Source of the DNA: Amphibacillus cookii
Lineage (GTDB): Bacteria > Bacillota > Bacilli > Bacillales > Amphibacillaceae
DNA length: 64,000 bases
NCBI RefSeq assembly: GCF_016908375.1
Contig: NZ_JAFBDS010000007.1
Coordinates: forward strand, 124,001 to 188,000
Reading direction: 5' to 3'
The first letter of the stretch is position 1; each line of letters begins with the position of its first letter. A model generated the notes under the pieces. That model did not search any database. It was not told the DNA's origin and was given only the letters and a program-made list of their open reading frames with translations. Shown here in pieces: positions 24,796 to 34,756 of this stretch. A program made the position numbers and the translations under genes.

Positions 24796-25206
24796 ATGGA
24801 ACGTTTAAAAAGAAAGTTAGCACGGTTTATGCAAGGACGCTATGGCGTCGACCAGTTGTATGTGGCGATGTTAATTTTATATTTTATATTACTCGCTTTA
24901 AATCAACGCATCAATAATCCGTATTTTGGTTTATTGCTCTGGTTACTCATTGTTGTTGCTATCTATCGTGTATTCTCTAAAAATGTGAGTAAACGCTATG
25001 CTGAAAATCAAAAATTCCTTAAGTTCTGGAGACGAATTAAAACCAAATTAAGGTTGGCTGTTAAAAGATTAGCAGATATTCGTACACATCGTTATCGTAA
25101 ATGTCCAAATTGTCAAACGGTTTTACGTTTACCACGTAAAAGAGGTGTCCATCAAACGAAATGTCCACGTTGTACGAAACGGTTTCAAGTTAAGGTTCGC
25201 TTTTAA
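24796..25206 (+). CDS. membrane protein with C-terminal zinc ribbon
   Basis: A 136-residue protein. Two hydrophobic segments (about 20-36 and 43-60) are followed by a very basic stretch (KRYAENQKFLKFWRRIKTKLRLAVKR) and a zinc ribbon with CPNC and CPRC (Cys103, 106, 123, 126). Proteins like this occur widely in Firmicutes without an assigned role; the basic ribbon could bind nucleic acid at the membrane. ATG is preceded by GAGGTGG. It lies 61 bp after the potassium channel gene, likely in the same unit. Confidence 0.7.
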   Translation: MERLKRKLARFMQGRYGVDQLYVAMLILYFILLALNQRINNPYFGLLLWLLIVVAIYRVFSKNVSKRYAENQKFLKFWRRIKTKLRLAVKRLADIRTHRYRKCPNCQTVLRLPRKRGVHQTKCPRCTKRFQVKVRF

Positions 25207-25211
25207 ATATA

Positions 25212-25260
25212 TTTATCACAGATAACTGTCGATAAAATGCCCGCTGATTGAAGGTTTGTT
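25212..25260 (+). repeat. dispersed hairpin repeat, short form (copy 5)
   Basis: TTTATCACAGATAACTGTC joined to GCTGATTGAAGGTTTGTT. It lies 6 bp after the zinc-ribbon gene. The remaining 190 bp to azoR holds nothing recognised. Confidence 0.7.
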
Positions 25261-25456
25261 AGTGGAAATGATTTACGTTAAAGCGTCGTCGCAGAAGCAA
25301 ACATATGCAATGGAGACATTGTGGTGAGCTTTTGATTAAACACGATTGGGATGGAGAATCTGGATTGCTACCGTTATCTACATAAGCAACTTCGAATGAG
25401 ACTATATTAGAGTAAAAGCAGGTAACCGATTATTGGGGTTACCTGCTTTTAATGGT

Positions 25457-26092
25457 TTAAGAATTAATGAATCGTTGAGCAGCTTCTTTTACATCTTCCA
25501 GACCTTGGCTAATAATTTTTTCAGCTTGATCAGGTTGAGCATTATGCCCTTCAATGATCACTTCTTCAATAATTTCCATGCCAAACACACCAGCAAATGT
25601 GGTCTTCATATAGTTTACCGCCATTTCCATTGGTGCAGTTTCAGGTGTTGAATAGACGCCACCACGTGCATTAAGTAAAATGATTTTTTTCTCTGGAAGT
25701 AATGGAATTAAGCTGCCATCTTCAGCATAGTTAAATGTGAACCCAGCAGAGAAGATATAATCAATAAATGTTTGTAATTTCGCTGGAATTGTTAAGTTCC
25801 ACAGTGGAAAGGCGAAGGCAATAACATCAGCTTCGCTAAACAAATCCATTGCCTTTTGTTTGGCATCTAATAGACGTTGCTCACTTTCTGACGGTATTTC
25901 ATGGGCTTCCACTTTTGCAAACCCACTAAAAAGCTCTTGACCTAGAACGGGCGTATCTTCTGCGAAAACATCATAAGTTTTAACATTAAGGTCACTTGCT
26001 TTAGATACTTCTTCGATAAATGTATCATACATTTTGCTGCTAATCGCTTGATCAGACGGGCGATTATTGGCTTTAACAACGAGTAAATTCAT
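25457..26092 (-). CDS. azoR: FMN-dependent NADH-azoreductase
   Basis: A 211-residue flavodoxin-fold quinone/azo reductase. It begins MNLLVVKANNRP, has the flavin loop AFPLWNLTIPAKLQTFIDY (the PLWN motif) and the LLNARGGVYS loop around 145. AzoR enzymes reduce quinones and azo compounds with NADH in the cytosol and often protect against quinone stress. GGGGGAC precedes the ATG. It is divergent from a TetR-family regulator about 190 bp away, which probably controls it. Confidence 0.88.
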   Translation of the reverse strand: MNLLVVKANNRPSDQAISSKMYDTFIEEVSKASDLNVKTYDVFAEDTPVLGQELFSGFAKVEAHEIPSESEQRLLDAKQKAMDLFSEADVIAFAFPLWNLTIPAKLQTFIDYIFSAGFTFNYAEDGSLIPLLPEKKIILLNARGGVYSTPETAPMEMAVNYMKTTFAGVFGMEIIEEVIIEGHNAQPDQAEKIISQGLEDVKEAAQRFINS

Positions 26093-26285
26093 TTTAAAAA
26101 GTCCCCCAACGATATAGTATTCTCAGCACCTTTGCCCAGTTGTGAGCAAATCTTTTTAAAAAAGTTCCAAGTGCTGTATAATTTGTAGTGTAAAGATATT
26201 TTTAATTCGAGACAACCAATAAAATTCAAGAAATATTGTATAAACAACAATTTTAAAGAAATGTTGAAAGAATGGAGTAGGAAAT

Positions 26286-26852
26286 ATGGGCAAAAAAACA
26301 GATCCCAGAATTAAGCGAACACGTAAGTTAATAATGGATGCATTTATCACGTTATCCGCCAAGAAATCCTTTGATATGATTACAGTAAAAGATATCACAG
26401 AAGAGGCCACGATTAACCGGGCTACCTTCTACTACCATTTCAAAGATAAATATGATTTAATCGAACAAACCTTAAAAGAAGACTTGTTGATACATGTGAT
26501 TAGTCGTTTATCAGACTGTGAAAAAATAAATAAAGCAGCGATTCGCAAGGTCTTCTTATCATTAATTGCGTTCCACAATGATCTTTCATCACGTTGCGAG
26601 CGTAGTTATCATAACTTTAAATCTTCTATTGAAGTGACGGTTAAACGCGAGTTAGCGGATCAATTTTATCATATCTTATTAAAAAATACCGCTTCAAGTA
26701 AAGACAAGGAGTTAAGGTTAACCTCTGTTATGCTTAGTTGGGCGATATATGGCGTTATAAATGAATGGAGAAATGACCAATCCATTGATGCGGAACAACT
26801 AATTGAAACAGCTATGCCGATTTTGTTAAATGGTTTAGAAATTATAAAATAG
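26286..26852 (+). CDS. TetR-family regulator
   Basis: A 188-residue protein. Residues 8-55 form the TetR helix-turn-helix (RTRKLIMDAFITLS, then ITVKDITEEATINRATFYYHFKDKYDL). The C-terminal 130 residues are a helical ligand-binding domain of the TetR_C type (AIYGVINEW near the end). GGAGTAGG precedes the ATG. It is divergent from azoR; repression of azoR relieved by a quinone-like ligand is the simplest reading but not shown. No clear operator palindrome was found between the genes. Confidence 0.85.
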   Translation: MGKKTDPRIKRTRKLIMDAFITLSAKKSFDMITVKDITEEATINRATFYYHFKDKYDLIEQTLKEDLLIHVISRLSDCEKINKAAIRKVFLSLIAFHNDLSSRCERSYHNFKSSIEVTVKRELADQFYHILLKNTASSKDKELRLTSVMLSWAIYGVINEWRNDQSIDAEQLIETAMPILLNGLEIIK

Positions 26853-26891
26853 CCATTTCATGTCAAGCGTTTTTCCTGTAGGTTAATAGAT

Positions 26892-27788
26892 TTACATGTT
26901 TTCCATTAGGCGTTTAGCAATCCGTTGATAATCATCTCGATCGATGCCTGGAGCAAATTCTTCAGGCAAATCTTCTAAATGAGGAATAGGTGCGCCTTCT
27001 GGTGCGCCTTCTTTGACGACTAATGCTTCACCGTTTTCAGGATTTTCACCTTTCCAAATTTGTTTAATATCAACGTAGTGACCGACATCGTTCCATGTAT
27101 ATAGCACATTATCGAGGCCTTGTTCTTCAAACTTCTGAGCATGATCAAATTTACTATTTGATAAATTAGGAATGGGGACCATCTTTTTGACATCAACACC
27201 TGTTGCGATTTCTAATGCTTTGGCATATGCCAATACATGAGTTCCTCCACGAACCAATAGGTAACCGATCATCTCTCGTGCTGTCTCGTGCTCGGTCATT
27301 TCGTAAACTCGCATTTTATGTGTGCGGGCACCAACTTCCAAGAAAAAATTGTGTAGTAAATCAAGTACGAGATTGCCACTATTAAACACATAATCCCCTC
27401 GCCAAGGATTCCCCATTGAATCTCCAGCTAATGCCGTTTGTGCAGTTGCAATAAATTGATAGGTATTGCGGCTATCTTTTCCTTCTCTTAATGGTGTAAC
27501 ATCCGGATCGCCAGTATAAAATGTATTCCCCCTAGATAATAGATTAATGGCATTGGAAACAAGTTCAACATGACCGAATTCCTCAGCAGTAATACTTGCA
27601 ACTAAATCATAGAAAGGCTTTAATTTATCTTTCCTTCTAAAATTAAAAGATTGATACATATAATTGTTCAATGTAGACATTTCACCAAATTTACCCCCTA
27701 ATAGCTCCTGAACGGCCGAAGCTGCATTGGGGTCACCGTGTTCAGGGATTGGGAGGGCAATGAGCATACGGTTTTCACGTTTAAACAT
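26892..27788 (-). CDS. manganese catalase
   Basis: A 298-residue non-haem catalase. The four-helix core has the dimanganese ligands: Glu36 (GEMSTL), the EEFGHVELV motif (Glu70, His73), the second-half FFLEVGARTHKMRVYEMTEHE and GGTHVLAYAKAL (His). The tail (PIPHLEDLPEEFAPGID) wraps neighbouring subunits in known structures. It removes hydrogen peroxide. In Bacillus, relatives (CotJC, YdbD) are spore-associated. It is second in an operon after the DUF2642 protein (12 bp gap). GGAGGC precedes the ATG. Confidence 0.9.
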   Translation of the reverse strand: MFKRENRMLIALPIPEHGDPNAASAVQELLGGKFGEMSTLNNYMYQSFNFRRKDKLKPFYDLVASITAEEFGHVELVSNAINLLSRGNTFYTGDPDVTPLREGKDSRNTYQFIATAQTALAGDSMGNPWRGDYVFNSGNLVLDLLHNFFLEVGARTHKMRVYEMTEHETAREMIGYLLVRGGTHVLAYAKALEIATGVDVKKMVPIPNLSNSKFDHAQKFEEQGLDNVLYTWNDVGHYVDIKQIWKGENPENGEALVVKEGAPEGAPIPHLEDLPEEFAPGIDRDDYQRIAKRLMENM

Positions 27789-27800
27789 CTAATTTGCCTC

Positions 27801-28019
27801 CTAATTTCTTGGGATAACCCAAACAATTTGTTGGGTGCGAATAAAAAACGGAGATCCGCCAGACTCAACGACAATGTGATCTGGCATGACCGATCGTAAT
27901 AAGCCTGTTACAGTCCCTTGCGTGGTTTGAACAACTATTTCAGAACGTTCAATTGATTGTAGGGTTTGATAAACATAAGTATCGATCACATTTACAAAAG
28001 AAGGGGTCTGTTCATTCAT
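27801..28019 (-). CDS. DUF2642/YuzF-like small protein
   Basis: A 72-residue protein: MNEQTPSFVNVIDTYVYQTL, then an SH3-like strand set (EIVVQTTQGTVTGLLRSVMPDHIVVES, FFIRTQQIVWVIP). This is the DUF2642 pattern seen in YuzF and some spore coat proteins of Bacillus. The ATG is chosen because AAAGGAG lies 11 bp upstream; a longer frame upstream has no ribosome site. It is first gene of a pair with manganese catalase, suggesting a shared spore or stress role (inference). Confidence 0.75.
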   Translation of the reverse strand: MNEQTPSFVNVIDTYVYQTLQSIERSEIVVQTTQGTVTGLLRSVMPDHIVVESGGSPFFIRTQQIVWVIPRN

Positions 28020-28164
28020 GAGGGTAAGCTCCTTTCGTTTTGATGTATCGATTATATTTATGCTATGACGACTCATTTTATACACTTGAAATAATATCAA
28101 TCAATGGTACTGGAGGCATTTCTTTGCTATACTTGGTAATTAATAGTTAGAGAGGGTGAATGTT

Positions 28165-29037
28165 ATGGAGGCAAATGTGGGTCTTGTTCTAGAAGGTGGC
28201 GGTATGCGCGGCTTATATACGGCAGGTGTACTGGATTATTTTATGGATCATGAGCTTTATTTCCCTTACGTTGTTGGTGTATCAGCAGGGGCTTGTAATG
28301 CTTTATCATACCTATCGAGACAAAAAGATAGAAGTCGTCAAGTTAATGTAAACTTTGCTAATGATCCCCGTTACATAAATTATAGAAATTTATTTAAAGG
28401 TAAAGGCATTTTTAATATGGATTTTCTTTTTAATGATATTGCTAACGAATTGATTCCTTTTGACTATGATACATTTCAGTCGACAGCAGAGCGTCTTGTT
28501 ATACCGACAACAAATTGTCAAACAGGGAAGGCTGTATATTTTGAAAAAAGTGATGCTGATCATGTCATCGAAGCTGTTAAAGCATCAAGTAGTCTACCAT
28601 TAGTAGGTAAACCTGTTGAATTAGCGGGCTATACATTATTAGATGGGGGAATTGTCGATCCGATTCCAATAAGAAAGTCAATTGAAGCTGGTAATAAAAA
28701 ACATGTCGTCATTTTGACGCGTCCGAAAGGATATCGGAAGAAACCGTTCCGTGCTAAGATGACTGCACGTATTATCTACCCGCACTATAAAAACCTCGTA
28801 AAGGCTTTGGAAATAAGACACCAAGTTTATAATGAGACGCTTGCATTTATCGAAGCGCGTGAAGAAGCTGGAGATGTTTATGTTATTCGTCCAGACGCTC
28901 ACGAGCAAGTTAAACGAGCGGAGAAAGATCCGCAAAAGCTGGATAGTCTTCATCAAGCCGGTTATTTGGCTGCTCAGAATCAGCTTAATCAACTCAACGC
29001 GTGGTTAAATCAGAGTCATTCTCAACTAACGGTTTAA
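28165..29037 (+). CDS. patatin-like phospholipase
   Basis: A 290-residue serine hydrolase of the patatin family. It shows the oxyanion-hole loop GGGMRG (11-16), nucleophile Ser40 in GVSAG, and the catalytic Asp160 in LLDGGIVDP. The second half (RAKMTARIIYPHYKNLV, then a helical tail) matches YjjU-like bacterial patatins of about 300 residues. It is cytosolic, with no signal peptide; substrate unknown, probably acyl-lipid esters. I take ATG 28165, with GAGAGGG 8 bp ahead; the GTG at 28156 overlaps that site. Confidence 0.87.
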   Translation: MEANVGLVLEGGGMRGLYTAGVLDYFMDHELYFPYVVGVSAGACNALSYLSRQKDRSRQVNVNFANDPRYINYRNLFKGKGIFNMDFLFNDIANELIPFDYDTFQSTAERLVIPTTNCQTGKAVYFEKSDADHVIEAVKASSSLPLVGKPVELAGYTLLDGGIVDPIPIRKSIEAGNKKHVVILTRPKGYRKKPFRAKMTARIIYPHYKNLVKALEIRHQVYNETLAFIEAREEAGDVYVIRPDAHEQVKRAEKDPQKLDSLHQAGYLAAQNQLNQLNAWLNQSHSQLTV

Positions 29038-29615
29038 CTGAAAAATTCTGAATACTTTAACAAAACCTTTAATAAAGATAAGTAATTAAAAAATACATGT
29101 TTGAGTATCTTCCTATTTTGTTAAATAAACGAATAGGAAGATAGCTCACTAAATGATTTTCCTCCTTTTTGTCATCTATGTGATAAAGTTTGAACAAATT
29201 ATTACAAGAATTACAAAAAAACTTTATTAAATTTTCAAAAAACCATGGTAATAAATTCCCTTTTCCTATATACTGTTGCTATTAGAAGCTTAAAACCTAC
29301 ATAATCAGTCGTGTTATTATTATTAACATTTAACGTTAACTTATTTAACAAACAAATTGACGTTATCTTTTTAGTATTTTACACTTTACCAAGTAACCAC
29401 TTCGAACGACCACAAACTCACTATATTAAACAAATTTTACAACCAAGCAATTTATTATTCTATTAAAACCTTTAATTATTTATTTGATACATTTTCATGG
29501 GGGATAATGGCCATGCCGTTTAACATATACTGTTATATTTTTCTATAAAAATTGTTTTGTTTTGAATTTAAATAATATTTTGAAAACGATACTGAACTAA
29601 AGAGGCGGTGTATAT
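29038..29615. other. intergenic gap upstream of appD
   Basis: A hairpin TATCTTCCTATT/AATAGGAAGATA at 29107-29142 may end the patatin transcript. The rest is AT-rich with no supported gene. It must hold the app promoter, but I could not choose among several TATA-rich candidates. Confidence 0.5.
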
Positions 29616-30587
29616 ATGACGAACTCTACTGTTTTATCGGTAGAAGGTTTAAAAACGTATTTTTACTTAGATGATAATGAAATTGCTAAGGCAGTTGATC
29701 ATGTTGATTTCGCAATTGAGCCTGGAGAAACATTGGCGCTAGTAGGGGAATCTGGGAGTGGCAAAAGTATCACCTCATTATCGATTATGAACTTAATTGA
29801 AAAGCCTGGGAAAATTGTCGATGGTGCTATTTATTTGAATGGGAAAAATATTGTTGATTTATCTGATAAGAAAATGACTGAAATTCGTGGCAAAGAAGTA
29901 GGTATGATCTTTCAAGAGCCGATGACAGCGCTTAACCCAGTTTATACAGTAGGAAACCAAATTGTTGAAGTGCTGCGAAAACACAAAAAGATGTCGAGTT
30001 CGGTTGCTAAAAAGCGGGCGATTGAATTATTGAAATTAGTTGGTTTCCCTAGAGCAGAAGAGACGATAAAAGAACATCCTCACCAGCTTTCGGGTGGTAT
30101 GCGTCAACGGGTCATGATCGCGATTGCTATTGCTTGTGAACCAAAATTGTTAATCGCTGATGAACCGACGACAGCTCTTGATGTAACGATCCAAGCTCAA
30201 ATACTAGATTTAATTGACGAGATGAAGCATAAATTTGATATGGGTGTTTTGCTCATTACCCATGATTTAGGTGTAGTAGCAGAATATGCGGATCGTGTCT
30301 TGGTTATGTATGGTGGACAAATTGTTGAATCAGCTACTAAACAAACGTTATTTAATGATCCTAAACACCCTTATACAAATGGGTTACTTGCTAGCCTTCC
30401 TAGCCTTGATAAGCAGACGGATCGACTAGGCGCTATCAAAGGGACAGTGCCGCCAGCCCATCGCTTTCCGAAGGGATGTCGATTTTCAACGCGTTGTCCA
30501 CATGTCATGGAGAAATGTCTACATGCGAATCCTGATCTTATTCCAGAAAGTGATGGACACGAGGTGCGTTGTCATTTATTCAAATAA
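29616..30587 (+). CDS. appD: peptide ABC transporter ATP-binding protein
   Basis: A 323-residue ATPase of the Opp/Dpp type. It has Walker A GESGSGKS (44-51), Q-loop FQEPMTALNP, signature LSGGMRQR, Walker B LLIADEPT and H-loop ITHDLG. The C-terminal oligopeptide-permease domain has the cysteine pattern CRFSTRCPHVMEKC, as in iron-sulphur-containing DppD/OppD proteins. It energises import of oligopeptides with its partner AppF. AGAGGCGG precedes the ATG. First gene of a D-F-A-B-C operon, the order of the Bacillus subtilis app locus. Confidence 0.9.
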   Translation: MTNSTVLSVEGLKTYFYLDDNEIAKAVDHVDFAIEPGETLALVGESGSGKSITSLSIMNLIEKPGKIVDGAIYLNGKNIVDLSDKKMTEIRGKEVGMIFQEPMTALNPVYTVGNQIVEVLRKHKKMSSSVAKKRAIELLKLVGFPRAEETIKEHPHQLSGGMRQRVMIAIAIACEPKLLIADEPTTALDVTIQAQILDLIDEMKHKFDMGVLLITHDLGVVAEYADRVLVMYGGQIVESATKQTLFNDPKHPYTNGLLASLPSLDKQTDRLGAIKGTVPPAHRFPKGCRFSTRCPHVMEKCLHANPDLIPESDGHEVRCHLFK

Positions 30588-30623
30588 TGCGATATAGGCT
30601 TTAATGTACATAGGAGGTTAATG

Positions 30624-31634
30624 ATGGAAGTTAAAAATAGTGAAGACAACACAAGGATAGCAGATGATGTGCTGATCCAAGTCGAACATTTGAAAAAATA
30701 CTTTCCGATCAAGGGTGGAGTCTTAAAACATACCGTCGGTCATGTCAAAGCGGTTGATGATGTGAGCTTGACGATTAAAAAAGGTGAGACTCTAGGTATT
30801 GTAGGCGAGTCTGGGTCTGGTAAATCAACATTAGGGCGGATGATCATTCGTCTGCTGGAACCAACAGAAGGTAAGATTTATTTTGAAAATGATGATATTA
30901 CGGATTTATCAAATCGGAAAATGAGACCCTATCGTAAAGATATGCAAATTGTCTTTCAAGATCCATTTGCTTCTCTAAATTCAAAAATGAGTGTTAGTGA
31001 ATTAATAGAGGAGCCACTGCTGATTCAAACGGACTTAACAAAGAAGGAAAGAAAAGAAAAAGTTTTGAATCTTTTAGAGAAGGTAGGCCTACGTGCTGAT
31101 GATCGAAATAAATATCCACATGAATTTTCTGGAGGACAGCGTCAGCGTATTAGTATAGCAAGAGCATTAGCAATTAATCCGAAATTCGTTATTGGTGACG
31201 AACCCGTTTCGGCATTAGATGTGTCGATCCAAGCCCAAGTATTAAACTTAATGGCTGATCTACAGGATGAATTTGGACTGACTTATTTGTTTATTGCCCA
31301 TGATTTAAGTGTGGTCAAACATATAAGTGATCGCGTAGCGGTTATGTATTTAGGGCGAATTGTTGAAATTGCGCCTAAAGATTATATTTATAATAATCCG
31401 CTCCATCCCTATACCCAAGCATTATTGTCATCTGTCCCTGTGACTGATTTATCGAAGAAGAGTGAAAAGATTGTACTGGAAGGGGACCTCCCAAGTCCGT
31501 CAGATCCCCCGTCAGGTTGTGCGTTTCGAACCCGTTGTCCACTCGCTCATGATCGATGTACGACTGAGCGACCTCATTTGTTAAATCGTGACAATGGCCA
31601 TTCTGTTGCTTGCCATTTGCATGATAATAAATAA
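30624..31634 (+). CDS. appF: peptide ABC transporter ATP-binding protein
   Basis: A 336-residue partner ATPase. It has Walker [21 protein letters not shown]-loop, signature FSGGQRQR, Walker [13 protein letters not shown] and H-loop IAHDLS. The C-terminal part has [14 protein letters not shown]. Two adjacent ATGs exist (30621 and 30624); AGGAGG is better spaced for the second. The 36-bp gap to appD and identical strand indicate one transcript. Confidence 0.9.
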   Translation: MEVKNSEDNTRIADDVLIQVEHLKKYFPIKGGVLKHTVGHVKAVDDVSLTIKKGETLGIVGESGSGKSTLGRMIIRLLEPTEGKIYFENDDITDLSNRKMRPYRKDMQIVFQDPFASLNSKMSVSELIEEPLLIQTDLTKKERKEKVLNLLEKVGLRADDRNKYPHEFSGGQRQRISIARALAINPKFVIGDEPVSALDVSIQAQVLNLMADLQDEFGLTYLFIAHDLSVVKHISDRVAVMYLGRIVEIAPKDYIYNNPLHPYTQALLSSVPVTDLSKKSEKIVLEGDLPSPSDPPSGCAFRTRCPLAHDRCTTERPHLLNRDNGHSVACHLHDNK

Positions 31635-31740
31635 TTTAACAATGACACCTGTCATTAACGCTAGCTGTGGGGGTGATTGCTTAGATTTAAAAATTAATTG
31701 GTCAAAATTTTTATCAAATTTAAATCAAGGGGGAGTTTTA

Positions 31741-33519
31741 ATGAAAAAGTTTTTACTGATGTTATTACTGTTACTATCTTTTAGTGTGGTGTTAGTTGCT
31801 TGTGGCGATGACGCTGATGATGCGACAAATGATCAAGAACCCGCTACAGATGAAGGTGAGGCAGAAGATCCATCTAGTGGTGAACCTGTTGAAGGTGGAT
31901 CGATTACTGGAGCGATGCACTCGGCACCAACTGGATTATTCAACCCGATTTTTTACACAGAGACATACGAGAATAATATTTTATCTATTACGCATGAGAG
32001 CCTTGTTTCACAAAATAATGACTTAGAATTCATCCCAAGTTTAGCGAGTGATTGGCAAACAAATGATGATCAAACAACGATTACGTTTACACTTGAGGAA
32101 GGCGTGACTTGGCATGATGGTGAGCCGTTTACTGCGAATGATGTTGTTTATACTTATTCAGCATTAGCTGATCCTGATTATGTAGCTGCCGGTGGTGTAC
32201 GGACAGTGTATGTTGAGAATTTGTTAGGTTATGAGGAATATAATGCTGGTGAGACTGATGAATTTGAAGGGGTAACAGCAGATGATGATTATACAGTAAC
32301 TTTCCATTTTGCTGAACCGAATGTCAATCCTTTGTATTATTCTAGTTTTCCAATTATTCCTGAGCACGTATTTGCTGATATACCAGTAGCTGATATTCCT
32401 TCACATACGGCTTCTTTAGATCCTGGTGAAGTAATTGGGACCGGTCCATTTGCTTTTACAGATATGGTTGAGCGGGAACAATATAATTTAACACGTCATG
32501 AAGACTACTGGCAAGGCACACCGTATCTAGAAGAAATCACCTGGCGAATAGTTGATCAATCCGTTATGACTGGATTGTTAGAAACGGGTGAAATTGACTT
32601 TATTGCGGATCCTGAAGGCGTTGCTGCTGCTGATTATGAAACGGTATCAGGATTTGGTAATGTGACGATCATCGAACAACCAGACTTTGGTTATCAATTA
32701 ATGGGCTTTAAACTCCATCACCGCACATCAAGTGATGTAGAAGATGGTGTTATTGACCCAGATAACTGGGAGGAAAACGAGAAGCTTGCAGATCCACTTG
32801 TCCGTCAAGCAATCGCTCAGGCGATTAATCGTCCTGGCTTTGTTGAAGGCTTGCTATATGGACGTGGTGATGTGATCAACTCACCAATTGCACCACAATT
32901 TTGGGCTTATAGCGATGACGTTAACCAAAATGAATATGACCCTGCAGCTGCTGAAGCACTATTAGATGAAGCGGGTTATGTAGATGTCACTGATGACGGC
33001 TTCCGTGAAGATCCAAATGGAGAAGAATGGATTCTCAATTTAGATTATCCAGTCGGTAATGAATTACGTGAACGTTCAGCGCCGATTATTGCTGAAAACC
33101 TTGAAGAAATCGGTATTCAAGTCAATTTAAGACAACCTAAAGAATTTACAGCATATGCTGAAGAATTAGAAAATGATAATACAGATTGGGACCTTTACCT
33201 TATTGGTTGGAGTTTATCTAGTTCTGATCCAGATCCATCAAGTCTATGGGGAACAAGATCAGCATACAACTATTCACGTTGGAACAACCCAGAATCTGAT
33301 GAATTGATGCAAGATGCACTATCTGCACCTGATGCCTTTGAACAAGATTATCGTGCTGATGTTTATGCAGAATGGCAACAGCTTTACACAGAAGACTTAC
33401 CAGCTGTTATTTTATATGCGCAAAATAAACTATATGCACACAATGACCGTTTCCATGGTGTCGATCCACTACCATATCGCTTTACAAATAAAACACACTT
33501 ATGGTGGGTAAGTGAGTAA
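31741..33519 (+). CDS. appA: oligopeptide-binding lipoprotein
   Basis: A 592-residue extracellular solute-binding protein of family 5. It has a signal peptide with lipobox LVAC (Cys21) and an acidic linker (DDADDATNDQEPATDEGEAED). The binding domain shows TFTLEEGVTWHDGEPFTANDV and GTGPFAF, and closes with ILYAQNKLYAHNDRFHGVDP. It captures peptides at the outer face and delivers them to AppBC. AAGGGGGAG lies 6-7 bp before this ATG; the open frame continues upstream but the lipoprotein signal fixes the start. A hairpin lies after the gene, which would favour AppA over the permeases. Confidence 0.92.
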   Translation: MKKFLLMLLLLLSFSVVLVACGDDADDATNDQEPATDEGEAEDPSSGEPVEGGSITGAMHSAPTGLFNPIFYTETYENNILSITHESLVSQNNDLEFIPSLASDWQTNDDQTTITFTLEEGVTWHDGEPFTANDVVYTYSALADPDYVAAGGVRTVYVENLLGYEEYNAGETDEFEGVTADDDYTVTFHFAEPNVNPLYYSSFPIIPEHVFADIPVADIPSHTASLDPGEVIGTGPFAFTDMVEREQYNLTRHEDYWQGTPYLEEITWRIVDQSVMTGLLETGEIDFIADPEGVAAADYETVSGFGNVTIIEQPDFGYQLMGFKLHHRTSSDVEDGVIDPDNWEENEKLADPLVRQAIAQAINRPGFVEGLLYGRGDVINSPIAPQFWAYSDDVNQNEYDPAAAEALLDEAGYVDVTDDGFREDPNGEEWILNLDYPVGNELRERSAPIIAENLEEIGIQVNLRQPKEFTAYAEELENDNTDWDLYLIGWSLSSSDPDPSSLWGTRSAYNYSRWNNPESDELMQDALSAPDAFEQDYRADVYAEWQQLYTEDLPAVILYAQNKLYAHNDRFHGVDPLPYRFTNKTHLWWVSE

Positions 33520-33593
33520 ATCATTGACAATCATATTTAAAGTTTTTTCATAATAGTCAAAGCGATTAGGCATATACAGATAAATTAAAATGA

Positions 33594-33636
33594 GGGTATG
33601 TGCAAAGGTAACATGTACATACCCGCCCTTTTTTGT
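33594..33636 (+). terminator. partial terminator between appA and appB
   Basis: GGGTATGTGCA pairs with TGTACATACCC and is followed by GCCCTTTTTTG. It sits inside the operon, so it probably attenuates rather than fully ends transcription. Confidence 0.65.
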
Positions 33637-33724
33637 GCATGTACGTGAGTAGCACATAAAGTTTTAGTAAAGAGTGGGAAGCGATAGTATGAACATTTCA
33701 AAGAATCAAGTATAAGAAAAGTTA

Positions 33725-33760
33725 ACCCATTCGCTAAGGGGCGAGCGAATTGGTGTTTTT
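33725..33760 (+). terminator. second hairpin before appB
   Basis: ACCCATTCGCT pairs with AGCGAATTGGT, followed by GTTTTTC, immediately ahead of the AAGGAGG ribosome site of appB. Confidence 0.55.
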
Positions 33761-33779
33761 CTAAGGAGGATTTCTCACC

Positions 33780-34745
33780 ATGTATAAGTATATCATTCGA
33801 AGAATTTTAATCTTTATACCGATGTTATTGGCATTAACGATCATTGTATTTGCCCTTGCCCAAGCTGCACCGGGAGATCCTTTTACTGGTCAAATACTCG
33901 ATCCAAACATTGACCCGGAAGTTTATGAATTGCGGAGAGAAGAATTAGGCTTGAACGACCCGGTTCCTGTGCAGTATTTTAATTGGCTGACAAGCATTCT
34001 TAGTGGTGATCTTGGTCAATCAATCTATTACAATGGACGATCTGTATTAGACTTGATTAGCCAACGTTTTCCGAATACGATGTATTTGGGTGTCTTTGCG
34101 TTAGCTATTACATTAATGATTTCAATACCTATAGGGATTTATTCAGCGCGCAAGCCTTATTCTGCCTTGGACTATGGAGCGACGGGCTTCGGTTTTCTAG
34201 GTTTAGCAATTCCGAACTTCTTTTTTGGCTTAATAGCTATTTACATTTTTTCAATTAACTTCGGTTGGTTTCCTTCACAAGGTACCATAACGAGTAATAA
34301 CTTAACAGGTATTACAGCTTTAATTGATCGACTCCATCACCTTGTTCTCCCTGGAATTACGCTTGGATTAGCTGGAACCGCCACTTATATGAGATATATG
34401 CGTTCTGAAGTGTTAGATGTGCTAGGTAGTGATTACATTCGAACGGCTAAAGCTAAAGGGATGACCAGTAATAGTGTCCTTTATAAGCACACGTTAAGAA
34501 ACGCTTTAATTCCCATTGTTACATTAATGGGATTCGAATTTGGTGCGTTAGTGAGTGGTGCGGTTATTACGGAACAGGTTTTTAATTTCCCTGGTCTTGG
34601 AACTCTATTCTTGCAGTCCGTTATGAATCAAGACTATCCGGTTATTATGTCTATGTGTTTATTATTTGGCGTTTTTATTTTAGTAGGGAATCTACTTGCT
34701 GATATTTTTTACTGCATTGTGGATCCGAGAATACGTTATGATTGA
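33780..34745 (+). CDS. appB: peptide ABC transporter permease
   Basis: A 321-residue inner-membrane permease of the OppB/DppB type. It starts MYKYIIRRILIFIPMLLAL with the family's first helix, carries PGDP and the LGLNDPVPVQYFNW loop typical of the large external region, and has the EAA cytoplasmic loop DYIRTAKAKGMTSNSVLYKHTLRNALIPIV that docks on the ATPases. Six transmembrane helices. AAGGAGG precedes the ATG. It pairs with AppC to form the channel. Confidence 0.92.
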   Translation: MYKYIIRRILIFIPMLLALTIIVFALAQAAPGDPFTGQILDPNIDPEVYELRREELGLNDPVPVQYFNWLTSILSGDLGQSIYYNGRSVLDLISQRFPNTMYLGVFALAITLMISIPIGIYSARKPYSALDYGATGFGFLGLAIPNFFFGLIAIYIFSINFGWFPSQGTITSNNLTGITALIDRLHHLVLPGITLGLAGTATYMRYMRSEVLDVLGSDYIRTAKAKGMTSNSVLYKHTLRNALIPIVTLMGFEFGALVSGAVITEQVFNFPGLGTLFLQSVMNQDYPVIMSMCLLFGVFILVGNLLADIFYCIVDPRIRYD

Positions 34746-34756
34746 GGTGAACGATA

